Assembly (NCBI RefSeq): GCF_000576595.1
Contig: NZ_AWSA01000045.1
Location: 1 to 35,308 of the forward strand
Reading direction: 5' to 3'
Length of the DNA stretch: 35,308 nt
Source: Intrasporangium oryzae NRRL B-24470
GTDB lineage: Bacteria > Actinomycetota > Actinomycetes > Actinomycetales > Dermatophilaceae
Below, in pieces: positions 10,200 to 17,637 of this stretch. Under the pieces are notes generated by a model, which was not told where the DNA came from, did no database searches, and saw nothing but the letters and a program-made list of their open reading frames with translations. Numbering within the stretch: the stretch's first letter is position 1; the number at the start of each line of letters is the position of its first letter. The position numbers were made by a program, and so were the translations under genes.

Positions 10200-10357
10200 T
10201 GTGGACAGGTTTTCCACACCGTTGTCCACACGCTGGGGATGAATGACATGGATGTAAGTCGATCCACAGACTTGTCCACAGTGGTGGACAACGAGCAGGG
10301 CCGTGTCCACAACCGGGACGCGGCCCTGCTCGCGTCTGTGGACAGCTCTGTGGACAT
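10200..10357. promoter_or_regulatory. Cluster of DnaA boxes outside oriC
   Basis: Within about 160 bp there are two perfect actinobacterial DnaA boxes TTGTCCACA (10222-10230, 10272-10280). One- or two-mismatch boxes occur at 10200-10208 (-), 10210-10218 (+), 10260-10268 (+, weak), 10283-10291 (-), 10303-10311 (+), 10337-10345 (-) and 10349-10357 (-). The cluster lies between the 3' ends of convergent genes, so it is not a promoter for either. There is no AT-rich unwinding region and no dnaA or dnaN, which argues against oriC. It may titrate DnaA or modulate initiation. Confidence 0.85.
10293..10331. terminator. Hairpin with a DnaA box in its loop
   Basis: A perfect 11-bp stem (GAGCAGGGCCG at 10293-10303 with its complement at 10321-10331) encloses a 17-nt loop that carries most of the box at 10303-10311. 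It sits between convergent crgA and the P-loop kinase gene, so it probably ends both transcripts while also forming part of the DnaA-box cluster. Confidence 0.65.
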
Positions 10358-10375
10358 CCGCCCTGGCAGAGCTCG

Positions 10376-10984
10376 TCACGGCCTCGCGGCCAGGCCCAGC
10401 TCGTCCACGACCGCCTCGGCGGTGTGGGCCGCCGAGTCGTGGCCGTTGTCGAGCCGGACGTGCCGGTACTGCGGCAGCGGCCAGTCCGGGCCCTCGACCC
10501 GGCTGCCGTCCGGACGGACCCAGCCCGTGTTGAAGCGCGCCGCCGCCTCGAGCTCGAGGACGTGCGCGCGGGCCCACTCGACGTCGCGCTTGCTCCGCTT
10601 GTGGTCCATCCGGTCCGGGCGACCCTCGCGCGAGAGACGGACGTCCTGAGCGGCATACAGCTCGACGAAGTCGACCGGGGCACCCGCCGCCACGACGGGC
10701 GCGATGAGGTCCTCGACGGCGGCCGCGTCGGAGTCGCGGTCGAAGTCCCAGGCGAAGCTGAAGACGAGCCCCGGCAGGTCGGCGACGACGGACTCGCGCA
10801 GGACCTCGCGCCGGATCAGGTGGTTGATCCGGTTGAACGACGGCGTGCCGAAGTCGAAGACGCCGAGCAGCGGCTCGATCGACATGTGGTTGTGGAAGAG
10901 CCGGTAGCCGGTCAACGCGCAGACCTCGCGCCCGACCGTCATCTTCCCCGCGGCGGGCGGCCCGACGACACAGACGAGACGCAC
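10376..10984 (-). CDS. P-loop small kinase-like ATPase
   Basis: This 202-aa protein begins with a Walker A motif GPPAAGKMT at residues 8-16 and has the size and layout of shikimate/gluconate-type small-molecule kinases (AAA_33-like). Later it has a KRSKRD basic stretch and an ArgAsp-rich region that could form a lid. The substrate cannot be named from sequence. The GTG start at 10984 lies 9 bp downstream of the rhomboid gene stop, suggesting one minus-strand unit ppiA-rhomboid-kinase. Its 3' end faces the DnaA-box cluster. Confidence 0.75.
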   Translation of the reverse strand: MRLVCVVGPPAAGKMTVGREVCALTGYRLFHNHMSIEPLLGVFDFGTPSFNRINHLIRREVLRESVVADLPGLVFSFAWDFDRDSDAAAVEDLIAPVVAAGAPVDFVELYAAQDVRLSREGRPDRMDHKRSKRDVEWARAHVLELEAAARFNTGWVRPDGSRVEGPDWPLPQYRHVRLDNGHDSAAHTAEAVVDELGLAARP

Positions 10985-10993
10985 GGCGACGTC

Positions 10994-11935
10994 CTAGCGG
11001 AAGACGGTCAGGTTGCGGATCTCGGGCGGGACCGTGAGGTACTTCCCCACGGTGACGACCACGAGCAGGCCGAGCACGAGGCCGAGGGCGATCCAGACGA
11101 GGTGACGCACGCCCTGGCGGCGGAACAGGACGATGACGAGGGCGCAGATGATGCCCGTGACGAAGCCGCCGAGGTGCGCCTGCCACGAGATGCCGGGGTA
11201 GAGGAAGCCGAAGACGGCGTTGATCGCGATCGTGGCGTACATCGCCGCCGACGACCGACCGAGGTGTCGGTTGAGGACGAGCAGGGCGCCGAAGAGCCCG
11301 AAGATCGCCCCCGAGGCGCCGACGACGGCGGTGAACCACGCCCTGTCCTGCCCGGCGGCGATGCCGGCGAGGGTCGGCGACCCGGCGAGGAGCGTCACGC
11401 CGACCTGACCGCCGATCCCGCTGATGAGGTAGAGCGCCGCGAACCGCGCCCGGCCGAGCATCGGCTCGAGGTACTGGCCGAGCGTCCACAGGGCGAACAT
11501 GTTGAAGAGGATGTGGAGGTAGGTCGACGGCGAGTGGAGGAACGCCGCCGTGACGAAGCGCCACGGCTCGGTCCAGCCGAGGTAAGGGGCGAACGCGAAC
11601 CTGCTCGTGACCTCGCTCGACGCCAGCTGGCCGAGATAGGCCAGCGCACACATCCCGATGATCGTGTAGGTGACGAGAGGCCGGCCGTCGGTGGCTCGTC
11701 CTCCGAAGATCGTGCGCGCCTGGGGTGAGGTGCGCGCCGCCTCACGGACGCAGTCGACGCACTGGATGCCGACCGGGGCGGGGCGCTGGCACTCGGGGCA
11801 GGCCGGCCGGCCGCAGCGCTGGCACCGCACGTAGGCCTCGCGGTCGGGGTGCCGCGGGCAGACGGAGGGGACGGCAGGCTGGTGGCCAGCCTCCGACGTC
11901 ATCGGGGGCTGACCACCAGTTCCATTGTCGGCCAA
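10994..11935 (-). CDS. Rhomboid-family intramembrane serine protease with zinc-ribbon N-terminus
   Basis: The protein is about 313 aa. The N-terminal 70 residues hold a B-box-like zinc-binding pattern (CPRHPD, CQRCGRPACPEC, CVDC). Six hydrophobic segments follow, with HILFNMFALW, the nucleophile Ser in GASGAIFG (about S208) and the catalytic His in HLGGFVTG (about H254). Rhomboids cut transmembrane substrates. The longest start is TTG at 11935, 9 bp after ppiA; an ATG at 11902 (residue 12) is an alternative, and neither has a strong ribosome site. The pairing with ppiA is common in Micrococcales and replaces the PH-domain gene found there in mycobacteria. Confidence 0.9.
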   Translation of the reverse strand: MADNGTGGQPPMTSEAGHQPAVPSVCPRHPDREAYVRCQRCGRPACPECQRPAPVGIQCVDCVREAARTSPQARTIFGGRATDGRPLVTYTIIGMCALAYLGQLASSEVTSRFAFAPYLGWTEPWRFVTAAFLHSPSTYLHILFNMFALWTLGQYLEPMLGRARFAALYLISGIGGQVGVTLLAGSPTLAGIAAGQDRAWFTAVVGASGAIFGLFGALLVLNRHLGRSSAAMYATIAINAVFGFLYPGISWQAHLGGFVTGIICALVIVLFRRQGVRHLVWIALGLVLGLLVVVTVGKYLTVPPEIRNLTVFR

Positions 11936-11944
11936 CGTGACTCG

Positions 11945-12463
11945 TCAGTCTTCGATCGTGATCGAGTTGATGACGACGTCCTCACGCGGCTTGTCGTTGG
12001 GGCCGGTGGCGACGTTGCCGATCTTGTCGACGACCTCGCGGGACGGACCGTCGGCGACCTCACCGAAGATCGTGTGCTTGCCCTGGAGCCACGTCGTCGG
12101 CGCCGTCGTGATGAAGAACTGGGAGCCGTTGGTGCCCTTGCCCATCCGCTTGCCGGCGTTGGCCATGGCGAGCATGTAGGGCTTGGTGAAGTCCTTGTCG
12201 GGGCTGATCTCGTCGTCGAACGCGTAGCCCGGGCCACCGAAGCCCTGGCCGAGGGGGCAGCCGCCCTGGATCATGAAGTTGGGGATGATCCGGTGGAAGA
12301 TCAGGCCGTCGTAGAAGGGGGTCGGGTTGGTGCGCCCCGCGTCGTCCTTGTACTCCTTCTCGCCCTTCGCGAGGCCGACGAAGTTGTCGACGGTCTTGGG
12401 CGCGTGGTGGGGGAAGAGTTCGACGACGATGTCGCCGTGGTTGGTGTGCAACGTTGCCTTCAT
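11945..12463 (-). CDS. ppiA: Peptidyl-prolyl cis-trans isomerase, cyclophilin type
   Basis: This 172-aa cyclophilin has FHRIIPNFMIQGG with the catalytic Arg, GPGYAFDDE, LAMANAG, NGSQFFIT and the HTIFGEV motif. It catalyses proline isomerisation during protein folding, and no signal peptide is present, so it is cytoplasmic. The start at 12463 is preferred over the ATG at 12472 because AGGATGAGG is correctly spaced for the inner ATG and too close for the outer one. It heads the minus-strand set with the rhomboid and kinase genes and marks the conserved left border of the accessory block. Confidence 0.95.
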   Translation of the reverse strand: MKATLHTNHGDIVVELFPHHAPKTVDNFVGLAKGEKEYKDDAGRTNPTPFYDGLIFHRIIPNFMIQGGCPLGQGFGGPGYAFDDEISPDKDFTKPYMLAMANAGKRMGKGTNGSQFFITTAPTTWLQGKHTIFGEVADGPSREVVDKIGNVATGPNDKPREDVVINSITIED

Positions 12464-12655
12464 GGGCCTCATCCTCGCACGTATGCCGTCGAGCTCGCCG
12501 GGTGCGACGGCACGCTCGGCGCGATGCCGGGTCCCCTCCGGCAGCCGGTGTCCGGCCCGATGTGGTCCGGATCGCTGAGGGTGTCCCGGTCAATGGCTGC
12601 GTTCCGTGGGCGGGGTTGGCAGGATGGGTAAGGACCAGAGGACGAGGAGGACTTC

Positions 12656-13870
12656 ATGTTCCGTACCAAGCAGTCCCAGACCGAGGCACTCGCCGACCAG
12701 CTCGCCAGCACCGCAAGCGATCTCGGGTCCGCCGCGAGTGAGAAGACCAAGGCGTCGCTCGACGCGACCGCCGAGAAGGTGACCGACAGGCTGGCCCAGT
12801 GGCGCGACGCCGCGGCCGAGGCGGCCCAGAGCAGAGCGGCGACCGTCCAGTCCGAGACGATGCCGGCCGTCGCCGAGTCGGCACGCAAGGGCTACGCCGC
12901 CGCGAAGGAGTCGGCCAGAGAGACGGCTGCACCGGCGCTCAAGGAGGCGGCGGAGGCGGCCCGCGACAAGCTCGCCGACGCGGCAGAGCGGGCCAAGCCC
13001 AAGGTCGAGGCGACGGTGGAGTCGGCGCAGTCGACGTTCGTCGAGACGGTCCTGCCCAAGCTGGGCGCGGCCCTCGCCACCGCGGCCACAGCCATGGCGG
13101 CCGGCGCCGAGCAGGCCAAGGCCTCCGCCGCGCCGCACGTAGAGCAGGCGCGGGAGGCCGCGCACTCCGGCGGCGACCGGGCGAAGGACGCGTACGCGGT
13201 CCTGACGGGCGAAGCCGTCGCCAAGCGTCGCGGCGGCAAGGGCAAGTGGCTCATCGTCATCGGGCTCGGCGCCGCTGCCGTCGCCGCGTACGCCGCGTAC
13301 CGGCGGCAGAGCCAGGTGGAGGACCCGTGGGCGACCCCGCTCACCGACCGCACCACGCAGCCGGGATCGACGTCGACCTCGACACCCGCCTCGCTCAAGG
13401 AGAAGGCCGCCGAGCAGGTCGGGCACGCCAAGGAGGCCGTCTCCGAGGCCGCGACCAAGGCGAAGGACAAGAGCACCGAGCTGGCCGGCACGGCCAAGGA
13501 GAAGGCGAGCGACCTCGCCGCCAAGGGCCAGTCGGCCATCGCCGACGCGAAGGACCGAGCCGGCAGCGCGGCCGACGAGGCCGTGGCGACGACGAGCGCC
13601 ACCCTCGAGGAGGCCCGCGACGCCGGGACCGCCGCGGTCGACGACGCCAAGGCCGCGCTCGACGACACCCGCGCCGCTGCAGCGGCGGCCCCCAAGGCCA
13701 AGACCTCGCGCGCCCGGACGAGCCCGGCCCCGCAGACCGGGGCGCCGGCGGGTGATGCGCCGATCGACACGGTCGACACGGTCGACACGGTCGACACGGT
13801 CGACACGGTCGACCCGGCCGTCGAGGGTGTCGAGGGCTCTGAAGGCGGGGGCCCGAGCCAGGGCACCTGA
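12656..13870 (+). CDS. Alanine-rich LEA/apolipoprotein-like membrane protein
   Basis: This 404-aa protein is dominated by Ala, Lys, Glu and Asp. It has long amphipathic helical repeats of the 11-residue LEA/apolipophorin kind on both sides of a single membrane segment (about residues 196-216). The C-terminal part repeats motifs such as KEKAAEQ, AKDKSTEL and AKEKASDL. The tail ends in a five-fold Asp-Thr-Val repeat and a Gly-rich end. The start is firm: AGGAGG lies 5 nt before the ATG. Such proteins often associate with membranes or stress protection, but the function here is unknown. It may be a cell-surface or membrane-curvature protein. Confidence 0.8.
   Translation: MFRTKQSQTEALADQLASTASDLGSAASEKTKASLDATAEKVTDRLAQWRDAAAEAAQSRAATVQSETMPAVAESARKGYAAAKESARETAAPALKEAAEAARDKLADAAERAKPKVEATVESAQSTFVETVLPKLGAALATAATAMAAGAEQAKASAAPHVEQAREAAHSGGDRAKDAYAVLTGEAVAKRRGGKGKWLIVIGLGAAAVAAYAAYRRQSQVEDPWATPLTDRTTQPGSTSTSTPASLKEKAAEQVGHAKEAVSEAATKAKDKSTELAGTAKEKASDLAAKGQSAIADAKDRAGSAADEAVATTSATLEEARDAGTAAVDDAKAALDDTRAAAAAAPKAKTSRARTSPAPQTGAPAGDAPIDTVDTVDTVDTVDTVDPAVEGVEGSEGGGPSQGT
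13766..13810 (+). repeat. Five 9-bp tandem repeats (gacacggtc)
   Basis: Five perfect copies encode Asp-Thr-Val five times near the C-terminus of the alanine-rich protein, followed by a degenerate sixth copy. The unit is three codons, so slippage would keep frame. Confidence 0.92.
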
Positions 13871-13888
13871 GTCGGGCAGACGACCCAC

Positions 13889-13937
13889 CACGCAGAAGGA
13901 CCCGGGGCCAGACGGCCTCCGGGTCCTTCTCTGCGTG
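13889..13937 (+). terminator. Hairpin terminator after the alanine-rich gene
   Basis: A 12-bp perfect stem (AGAAGGACCCGG with its complement) is extended by ACGC/GCGT pairing across a 2-nt bulge. It begins about 19 bp after the stop. No U-tract follows. Confidence 0.75.
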
Positions 13938-13970
13938 AGCTGACTCGCACCGACAGGGGGACAGCGCGAG

Positions 13971-14360
13971 TCAGCACATGCAGAAGGGCTGGGCGCGGTT
14001 CGTGCGGGCCCAACCCTTCGCTGCCTCAAGTCTGACACAGACTGGGCACGATGGCGAGAGCCTCAATGGAAATTTGCACGAAATTCTGGTGCGCTGCCGA
14101 GTCCTCTCCAGACAAATCATCCGAAACCGGTAGGGGTTGCGTCGGGGGTCCGACGCGAAACCTCTCTGATGGTGCCACTTCGTGACCTCCTTGTGACCTC
14201 TTTCGAGGGTATGGATTCGGTATGGATTCGGTAAGGGAGCGGTCGGCAGGGTCGGCACGGTCGCGCCCGACCCGGCTCGGCGGCATACGAACACTGGGCC
14301 GGGGCTGGGTCCCGCGCGTACGATCGGTGGCGAAGGGGACCGGCGCCGTGAGGTGGGCCG
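13971..14360. other. Structured intergenic region upstream of the EACC1-caspase genes
   Basis: No convincing gene is seen in this stretch, which is less GC-rich than its surroundings. It holds an 11-bp inverted repeat with one mismatch (13984-13994 with 14008-14018), a 15-nt palindrome AGTCTG-N3-CAGACT (14029-14043), and a 7-bp stem (14139-14145 with 14150-14156) with imperfect extension. It also holds two GTGACCTC copies (about 14182-14200) and a tandem 11-mer TATGGATTCGG (14210-14231). A TACGAT hexamer near 14318 could be a -10 element for the downstream operon. This looks like a regulatory leader. Confidence 0.45.
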
Positions 14361-14753
14361 ATGGGCACGAACGTGAGAGTGGGCCTCGGCGAACGGGGAG
14401 CAGACGCCGAGCGGCTCGACGTGCTCCATCGTCAGCTCGGTGACCAGCTGCGGTCGGTCGACGGCCTGGCCGTGCGCACGGACGCGCCCGAGGGTGTCGT
14501 TCCTGACGGATCGCGGGCCCTCGACCCGGCGACGGTGAGCAGCCTCGCCGTGGCCGTCCTGGGCTCCGGAGGTCTCGCCGCCCTGCTGGCCTCGCTGCGC
14601 AGCTGGCTCGGGCGGGAACAGCCGCGCGACCAGCGGACGGTCCGGATCGAGGTGGCCGGGGACGTCCTCGAGCTGACCGGGGCGTCGTCGGGCGAGCAGG
14701 ACCGGCTCGTCGCCCTCTTCCTCGCGCGTCATGAGGTGGGCGAGTCCTCGTGA
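14361..14753 (+). CDS. Effector-associated constant component EACC1-like protein
   Basis: This 130-aa protein has the arrangement of EACC1 proteins from actinobacterial conflict systems: an N-terminal segment around a LHRQLGDQL helix, a central AVAVLGSGGLAALLASLRSWL hydrophobic/amphipathic helix (here split by me at a GSGG turn), then a short strand pair (TVRIEVAGDVLELTG) and a final helix. EACC1 is typically encoded directly upstream of trypsin- or caspase-type effectors and is thought to regulate or recruit them. Here its TGA overlaps the caspase GTG (14750-14753), implying stoichiometric, coupled translation. AGGTGGG lies just before the ATG. The match is by pattern recognition only. Confidence 0.75.
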   Translation: MGTNVRVGLGERGADAERLDVLHRQLGDQLRSVDGLAVRTDAPEGVVPDGSRALDPATVSSLAVAVLGSGGLAALLASLRSWLGREQPRDQRTVRIEVAGDVLELTGASSGEQDRLVALFLARHEVGESS

Positions 14754-17098
14754 GCGAGTCCCCGAGGCGGGTCGTCCCCACGCCGCAGAGCGGGGCCGGG
14801 TCCCCGGGACCCGGCGGGTCCTCGGGCGCGCGGCGCGCCCTCATCGTCGCGAACGACACGTACGACCACCCGAGCCTGAGCCAGCTGCGGGCTCCCGAGG
14901 CCGACGCCCGCGCGCTCGCCGACGTGCTCGGCGACCCCGAGATCGGCGGCTTCGAGGTGTCGGTCGTGCACAACGCGGCCTCGTACGAGGTCCAGACCCA
15001 CATCGAGGACCTCTTCGCCGACAGCCGCCCCGAGGACCTCGTCCTCCTGCACTTCTCGGGACACGGCCTCAAGAACGACGCAGGCGAGCTCTTCATCGCT
15101 GCGCGCAACACCCGGCCCGACCGGCTCGTGTCGACGTCGGTCCCGGCCGACTTCGTCCAGCGCTGCATGCGCGGAGCCATTGCGCGGACCATCGTGCTCT
15201 TCCTCGACTGCTGCTACGGCGGCGCCTTCGGCGAGGGCGTCACCGTGCGCGCGGCCGGACCCGTGAACGTCATGGAGAGCTTCCCCGCGGGGCGGCTGGG
15301 CGGGGGACGTGGCCGCGCGGTCATCAGCGCCTCGAGCGCGATGGAGTACGCCTTCGAGGGGACGACCCTGACCGCCGACCACGAGGTGCAGCCCTCGGTC
15401 TTCACCTCGGCCGTGGTCGACGGGCTGCGGTCGGGCGACGCCGACCGTGACGAGGACGGCCTGGTCTCGCTCGGCGAGCTCTACGAGTACGTCTTCGACC
15501 GGGTGCGCGAACAGAACCCGCGCCAGACCCCCGGGCGGGACGTCGAGATGTCCGGCGAGGTCTACCTCGCCCGAAGCCGGCGCAAGCGCATCCGGCCGCT
15601 ACCGATCCCAGACCGGATCGCCGACGCCCTGCGTGAGCCCGATCCGACCTACCGTCGTGGGGCCGTGCTCGAGCTCCGCGACCGGCTCGGGCATCCCGAC
15701 CTCGGCGTCGCGCTCGGCGCGCTCGAGGCGCTCCAGGAGGTCGTCCGGTCGGACATCCGGCTCGTCGCCGACGACGCCGCGGCCTTCCTCGCGGCGGCCG
15801 CGCCCGGGGTGAGTCCTTCGTCGCTGGCCTTCGACGCGATCGCGCCTGGTTCGGCCGTGGACGTCGAGCAGGAGGTGAGGGTGAGCGGCATACCGCTTGC
15901 TCGGGAGGTCCACGTCGAGGCGGAGCCTCCACTCACGGCCATCGTCGCCGGCGACACGGTCACCGTGACCTTCGCGCCGACCGGCGGGCCGTATGCCGGG
16001 TCGCTCACGATCACGAGCCCCACCGGCTCCGTCGTGGTGCCCGTCACGGCTCGGCTCTCGACCGACGGCGTCAGCGAGCCGTCACCAGCGACCGGACTGC
16101 TCGGACCGGCTGGCGTCGGATCGGCCGGGGCCGGATCGGCCGAGCCTGAGGCGGGCTCGCCGCCTGCGACCGTTCCGACGCCGGAGCCGCACGTCGAGGA
16201 GGTCGAGACGACCTCGGCGGCGACCACCGGGGACGCGCCTCCGGTGGCGGTCAGGAGTGAGACCGACGAGGCGGCGGCCCGCGTCCGAAGGATGCGGATC
16301 GCAGCGGGGACGACGGCGGTGGTCGGCGGCGTGTTCACGATGGCGAGCATGCTGCTTCCCTGGCTGGGGAGCGACTCGTCGGCCAGCTTCGAGAGCGACC
16401 TGGTCCTCAACCTCGTGGTCTTCGGCGTGCTGGCGATCACCGCGGGCGCGGCGCTCCTCGCGGTGGCGTCGCCCGTGGCCCTGGCGCTGGGGCTGCTCGC
16501 CGGGACGGCGGTCGCGACGGCCCTTGGGCTGGTACAGCTCCTCGGCACCGTCCTCGACGGTCGCGGGGACACGCCAGGTCAGGGCTGGTCCCTCAGCCTC
16601 GTCGGGCACCTCGTCGTGCTGGCGGCAGCAGTCGTGGCCCTGGGCGGGATCCGGGGAGTACTCACGTTCGCCGGCATCAGGTGGAGCCGTCCCTGGGTGG
16701 TCATCGTGTCGCTCGCCGCCGTGGTCGGGGTCCTCTGCATCGCGGACTGGGCGATGTACCTCGGGACGGCCGACGTGCCCGGGTACTGGGTCTTCACGGT
16801 CTGGGTCTGGGTTGTCGCGGCTCTCGTGACGCCCGCGGTGGCCCTCAGCCTGGCGCCCGCCGCGGCCGGCCGGGCCATGGTCGCCTCCTGGGCCGTCGGG
16901 CTCTTCGGGATCGTGGTGCCGGCGTCCTGGCTGGCCGTGCGGAGTGGAGGCGAGGGCCGGTTCCTGTGGGTGACGGCTGTCTCGTGCGGGGTGCTCCTCG
17001 TGGCGTCTCTCGTGGCCTCCCTCGTCGGGCGACAGGGGGATGTCCAGTCGTCTGGCGAGACCCAGGTGGGCAGGTCAGGCGACACCGGACCCGCCTGA
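14750..17098 (+). CDS. Membrane-anchored caspase-like protease (peptidase C14), conflict-system effector
   Basis: This 782-aa protein starts with a caspase/metacaspase domain (about residues 25-270). The catalytic His is H105 in HFSGHG and the nucleophile is C155 in LDCCYGGA; the D153-C154-C155 pocket is typical. An alpha-helical HEAT-like stretch (about 290-345) and an Ig-like beta-sandwich (about 350-435) follow, then a Pro/Glu linker and about eight membrane helices (about 515-765). With EACC1 upstream it fits a predicted protease-based suicide or immune cassette. The membrane tail could tether the protease or itself perforate the membrane. The target and trigger are unknown. Both catalytic residues are intact, so the gene appears functional. 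Confidence 0.85.
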   Translation: MSESPRRVVPTPQSGAGSPGPGGSSGARRALIVANDTYDHPSLSQLRAPEADARALADVLGDPEIGGFEVSVVHNAASYEVQTHIEDLFADSRPEDLVLLHFSGHGLKNDAGELFIAARNTRPDRLVSTSVPADFVQRCMRGAIARTIVLFLDCCYGGAFGEGVTVRAAGPVNVMESFPAGRLGGGRGRAVISASSAMEYAFEGTTLTADHEVQPSVFTSAVVDGLRSGDADRDEDGLVSLGELYEYVFDRVREQNPRQTPGRDVEMSGEVYLARSRRKRIRPLPIPDRIADALREPDPTYRRGAVLELRDRLGHPDLGVALGALEALQEVVRSDIRLVADDAAAFLAAAAPGVSPSSLAFDAIAPGSAVDVEQEVRVSGIPLAREVHVEAEPPLTAIVAGDTVTVTFAPTGGPYAGSLTITSPTGSVVVPVTARLSTDGVSEPSPATGLLGPAGVGSAGAGSAEPEAGSPPATVPTPEPHVEEVETTSAATTGDAPPVAVRSETDEAAARVRRMRIAAGTTAVVGGVFTMASMLLPWLGSDSSASFESDLVLNLVVFGVLAITAGAALLAVASPVALALGLLAGTAVATALGLVQLLGTVLDGRGDTPGQGWSLSLVGHLVVLAAAVVALGGIRGVLTFAGIRWSRPWVVIVSLAAVVGVLCIADWAMYLGTADVPGYWVFTVWVWVVAALVTPAVALSLAPAAAGRAMVASWAVGLFGIVVPASWLAVRSGGEGRFLWVTAVSCGVLLVASLVASLVGRQGDVQSSGETQVGRSGDTGPA

Positions 17099-17128
17099 CC
17101 GGCAGCACGACGGCATACGTCGACCGCG

Positions 17129-17162
17129 CCGTGAGGCCCCGCCGGGTGGCGGGGTCTCACGG
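17129..17162. terminator. Bidirectional hairpin between convergent genes
   Basis: A 15-bp stem (17129-17143 with 17148-17162, one G-U pair) has a 4-nt gggt loop. It lies between the caspase stop and the 3' end of the opposing small membrane protein gene, so it can terminate both. Confidence 0.85.
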
Positions 17163-17210
17163 CTCGTTGGGTCGGGTGGGTTGGGTGCTGAAACCGCCGA
17201 GAGGGCCTCG

Positions 17211-17603
17211 TCAGCCGCGAGCCGGCAGGAGGACGAGGATCGTGTCCGATCCCGGTGTCGCCGGCCGGCCCGTGCTCTCGACGAGAACCTCGACCCGGTC
17301 ACCGACCTTGGGTGGGTCGGCGGCGAGCCAGAGCCACGGCGCGCCGCACAGCTGCTCGCCCTGCGCGGTGTCGTCGCGCACGACGCAGATGCCGCGGCCG
17401 CTCGACGAGACCTGCGACACCGTCGCCTGCACCCGCTCCGTGACGTTCACGTCGTGCCGATCGCCGGCGGCCAGGGCCGATGCGACCATCGTGCCGATGA
17501 GCAACCCACCCACGAGCGAGCCGGTGAGCGCAAACCGCACGCGGCCGTCGTGGAATGGCTTGGCGGGTCCCGTCGCGGGGGCCGCCCGGTCATCGAGGAC
17601 CAT
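17211..17603 (-). CDS. Small membrane-anchored protein of unknown function
   Basis: This 130-aa protein has a short cytoplasmic N-terminus, one membrane helix (about residues 24-46) and an extracytoplasmic beta-rich domain with two Cys (likely a disulfide) and a KVGDRVEVLVES stretch resembling a small barrel. I do not recognise a family. The ATG at 17603 has a GAGAGGAG ribosome site. It lies 34 bp downstream of the secreted-protein gene on the same strand, so the two are probably co-transcribed and may act together at the cell surface. Confidence 0.7.
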   Translation of the reverse strand: MVLDDRAAPATGPAKPFHDGRVRFALTGSLVGGLLIGTMVASALAAGDRHDVNVTERVQATVSQVSSSGRGICVVRDDTAQGEQLCGAPWLWLAADPPKVGDRVEVLVESTGRPATPGSDTILVLLPARG

Positions 17604-17637
17604 CAGCAGTGACTCCTCTCGAGCAGCGCTCGATCGT

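Noticed and set aside
10200-10357. DnaA-box cluster as the chromosomal oriC
   Set aside because: No dnaA or dnaN nearby, no AT-rich unwinding region, and the gene order places oriC to the right of gyrB.
8856-11651. A 931-aa minus-strand reading frame covering DUF881, crgA and the kinase region
   Set aside because: Only its last 319 codons are the DUF881 protein; the rest is antisense to crgA and out of frame with the kinase and rhomboid genes.
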